From contig NW_025336481.1 of the NCBI RefSeq assembly GCF_004798865.1, positions 29,168,863-29,232,862 on the forward strand: a stretch of 64,000 nt of DNA. Reading direction: 5' to 3'. This DNA comes from Varanus komodoensis. Lineage: Eukaryota > Chordata > Lepidosauria > Squamata > Varanidae. A program made the translations under genes and the position numbers. This document shows positions 63,459 to 64,000 of this stretch, piece by piece; the stretch's first letter is position 1; each line of letters starts with the position of its first letter. The notes under the pieces are model-generated. The model searched no databases. It was not told the DNA's origin and saw nothing but the letters and a program-made list of their open reading frames with translations.

Positions 63459-64000
63459 CATTTCAACAACAGTCTATATTCAGCCCTTAAGTTTGCTGTA
63501 TCATGTACCAATCAGACAGTGAATGCCATGGTTAGGTGCTGATTTGAACCCCTGTTTAGCCACTATATTAGTACCAGAGATAATTGAGTGGGCTGTATCA
63601 TACCAGTAACAAGAAATACACTGCAAGTACAATGCATTTCAATATAGATTAAGGGCATTTCCTTTTGCTCTTGGAATGGAATAACTTTATTCATTCTATT
63701 AACTAAGTCCTAAATCATTAGTATTTTCCAAAAATCAAACTACAGTTTCATGTGGAAGAAGAAGGAGTTAATCATAGCATTTTCAGAATTTAACTAGTCT
63801 CCGGCCAAAATACCTTATCATTAATATTTTATTATTCTGTGAGCTCTCAGATTTACCGTTCCAAGAAATGAGAGAGATTATAAAATATCAAATAAATATC
63901 TCAGTCAGCCTCAAAATGCCCCTTATCTGGCTGGCAGTATATCAAACCAGTTCAGTCCTGTCACCAAGAGTATTTATCTGTCTAAGACACCTGCTCAAAC
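63459..64000. other. Right-edge intron sequence, nothing recognised
   Basis: AT-rich sequence without an exon-like segment or a repeat I can name, apart from the arm of the inverted repeat at its left end. Confidence 0.5.

Noticed and set aside
1-64000. CRISPR arrays, prokaryotic operons or a multi-gene defence system
   Set aside because: No direct-repeat/spacer pattern and no prokaryotic gene layout; the window is one large vertebrate gene with introns.

Overview
This is vertebrate nuclear DNA, most likely from a squamate reptile (lizard or snake). The evidence is short exons with canonical splice sites spread over AT-rich introns, L2- and CR1-type LINE fragments, tRNA-derived SINEs with L2-like tails, hAT-type MITEs, and two palindromic interspersed repeats that I recall as typical of squamate genomes. 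There is no operon structure, no prokaryotic signal and no recognisable RNA gene.

Almost the whole window is one gene on the minus strand: otogelin (OTOG), the large secreted glycoprotein of the acellular membranes of the inner ear (tectorial, otoconial and cupular). I reconstructed 37 consecutive coding exons from 62743 (5') down to 1066 (3'), about 7.3 kb of coding sequence, with reading phase conserved across every junction. The gene is cut at both ends: the signal peptide, D1 and the start of D2 lie beyond the right edge, and the last C-terminal Cys-rich region (in this family a VWC/cystine-knot end) lies beyond the left edge.

Domain layout, right to left: second half of VWD2 (62743-59634), C8 and TIL (59254-58441), linker and D' (57283-49476), VWD3 (48595-32944), C8 (31519-28280), an AbfB/beta-trefoil-like region (27667-24047), a Cys-rich linker (23456-22742), one giant Ser/Thr-rich mucin-like exon (21446-18874), a Cys linker and VWD4 (17699-11791, including a 24-bp micro-exon and a probable GC-AG intron), C8 and TIL (11216-9717), a VWC-like exon (8613-8401), then five 35-residue cysteine units (6619-2528) and a final Cys-rich exon (1244-1066). 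The Ser/Thr exon separates this as OTOG from its paralogue OTOGL, which lacks such an exon.

The introns hold the repeats. The main ones are a 5' L2 LINE fragment with endonuclease and early RT remnants (53.2-54.7 kb), L2 3' ends (45.0, 30.5, 11.4, 61.6 kb), several SINEs, about six palindromic MITEs, compound CA/GA microsatellites, and a composite hAT / telomere-like satellite / hAT block (55.4-56.8 kb). A possible old LTR lies at 12.3-13.0 kb. No previously undescribed multi-gene system is visible. The most interesting points are splicing and exon architecture in OTOG, the hAT-satellite composite, and a 34-bp-stem hairpin at 13.2 kb.
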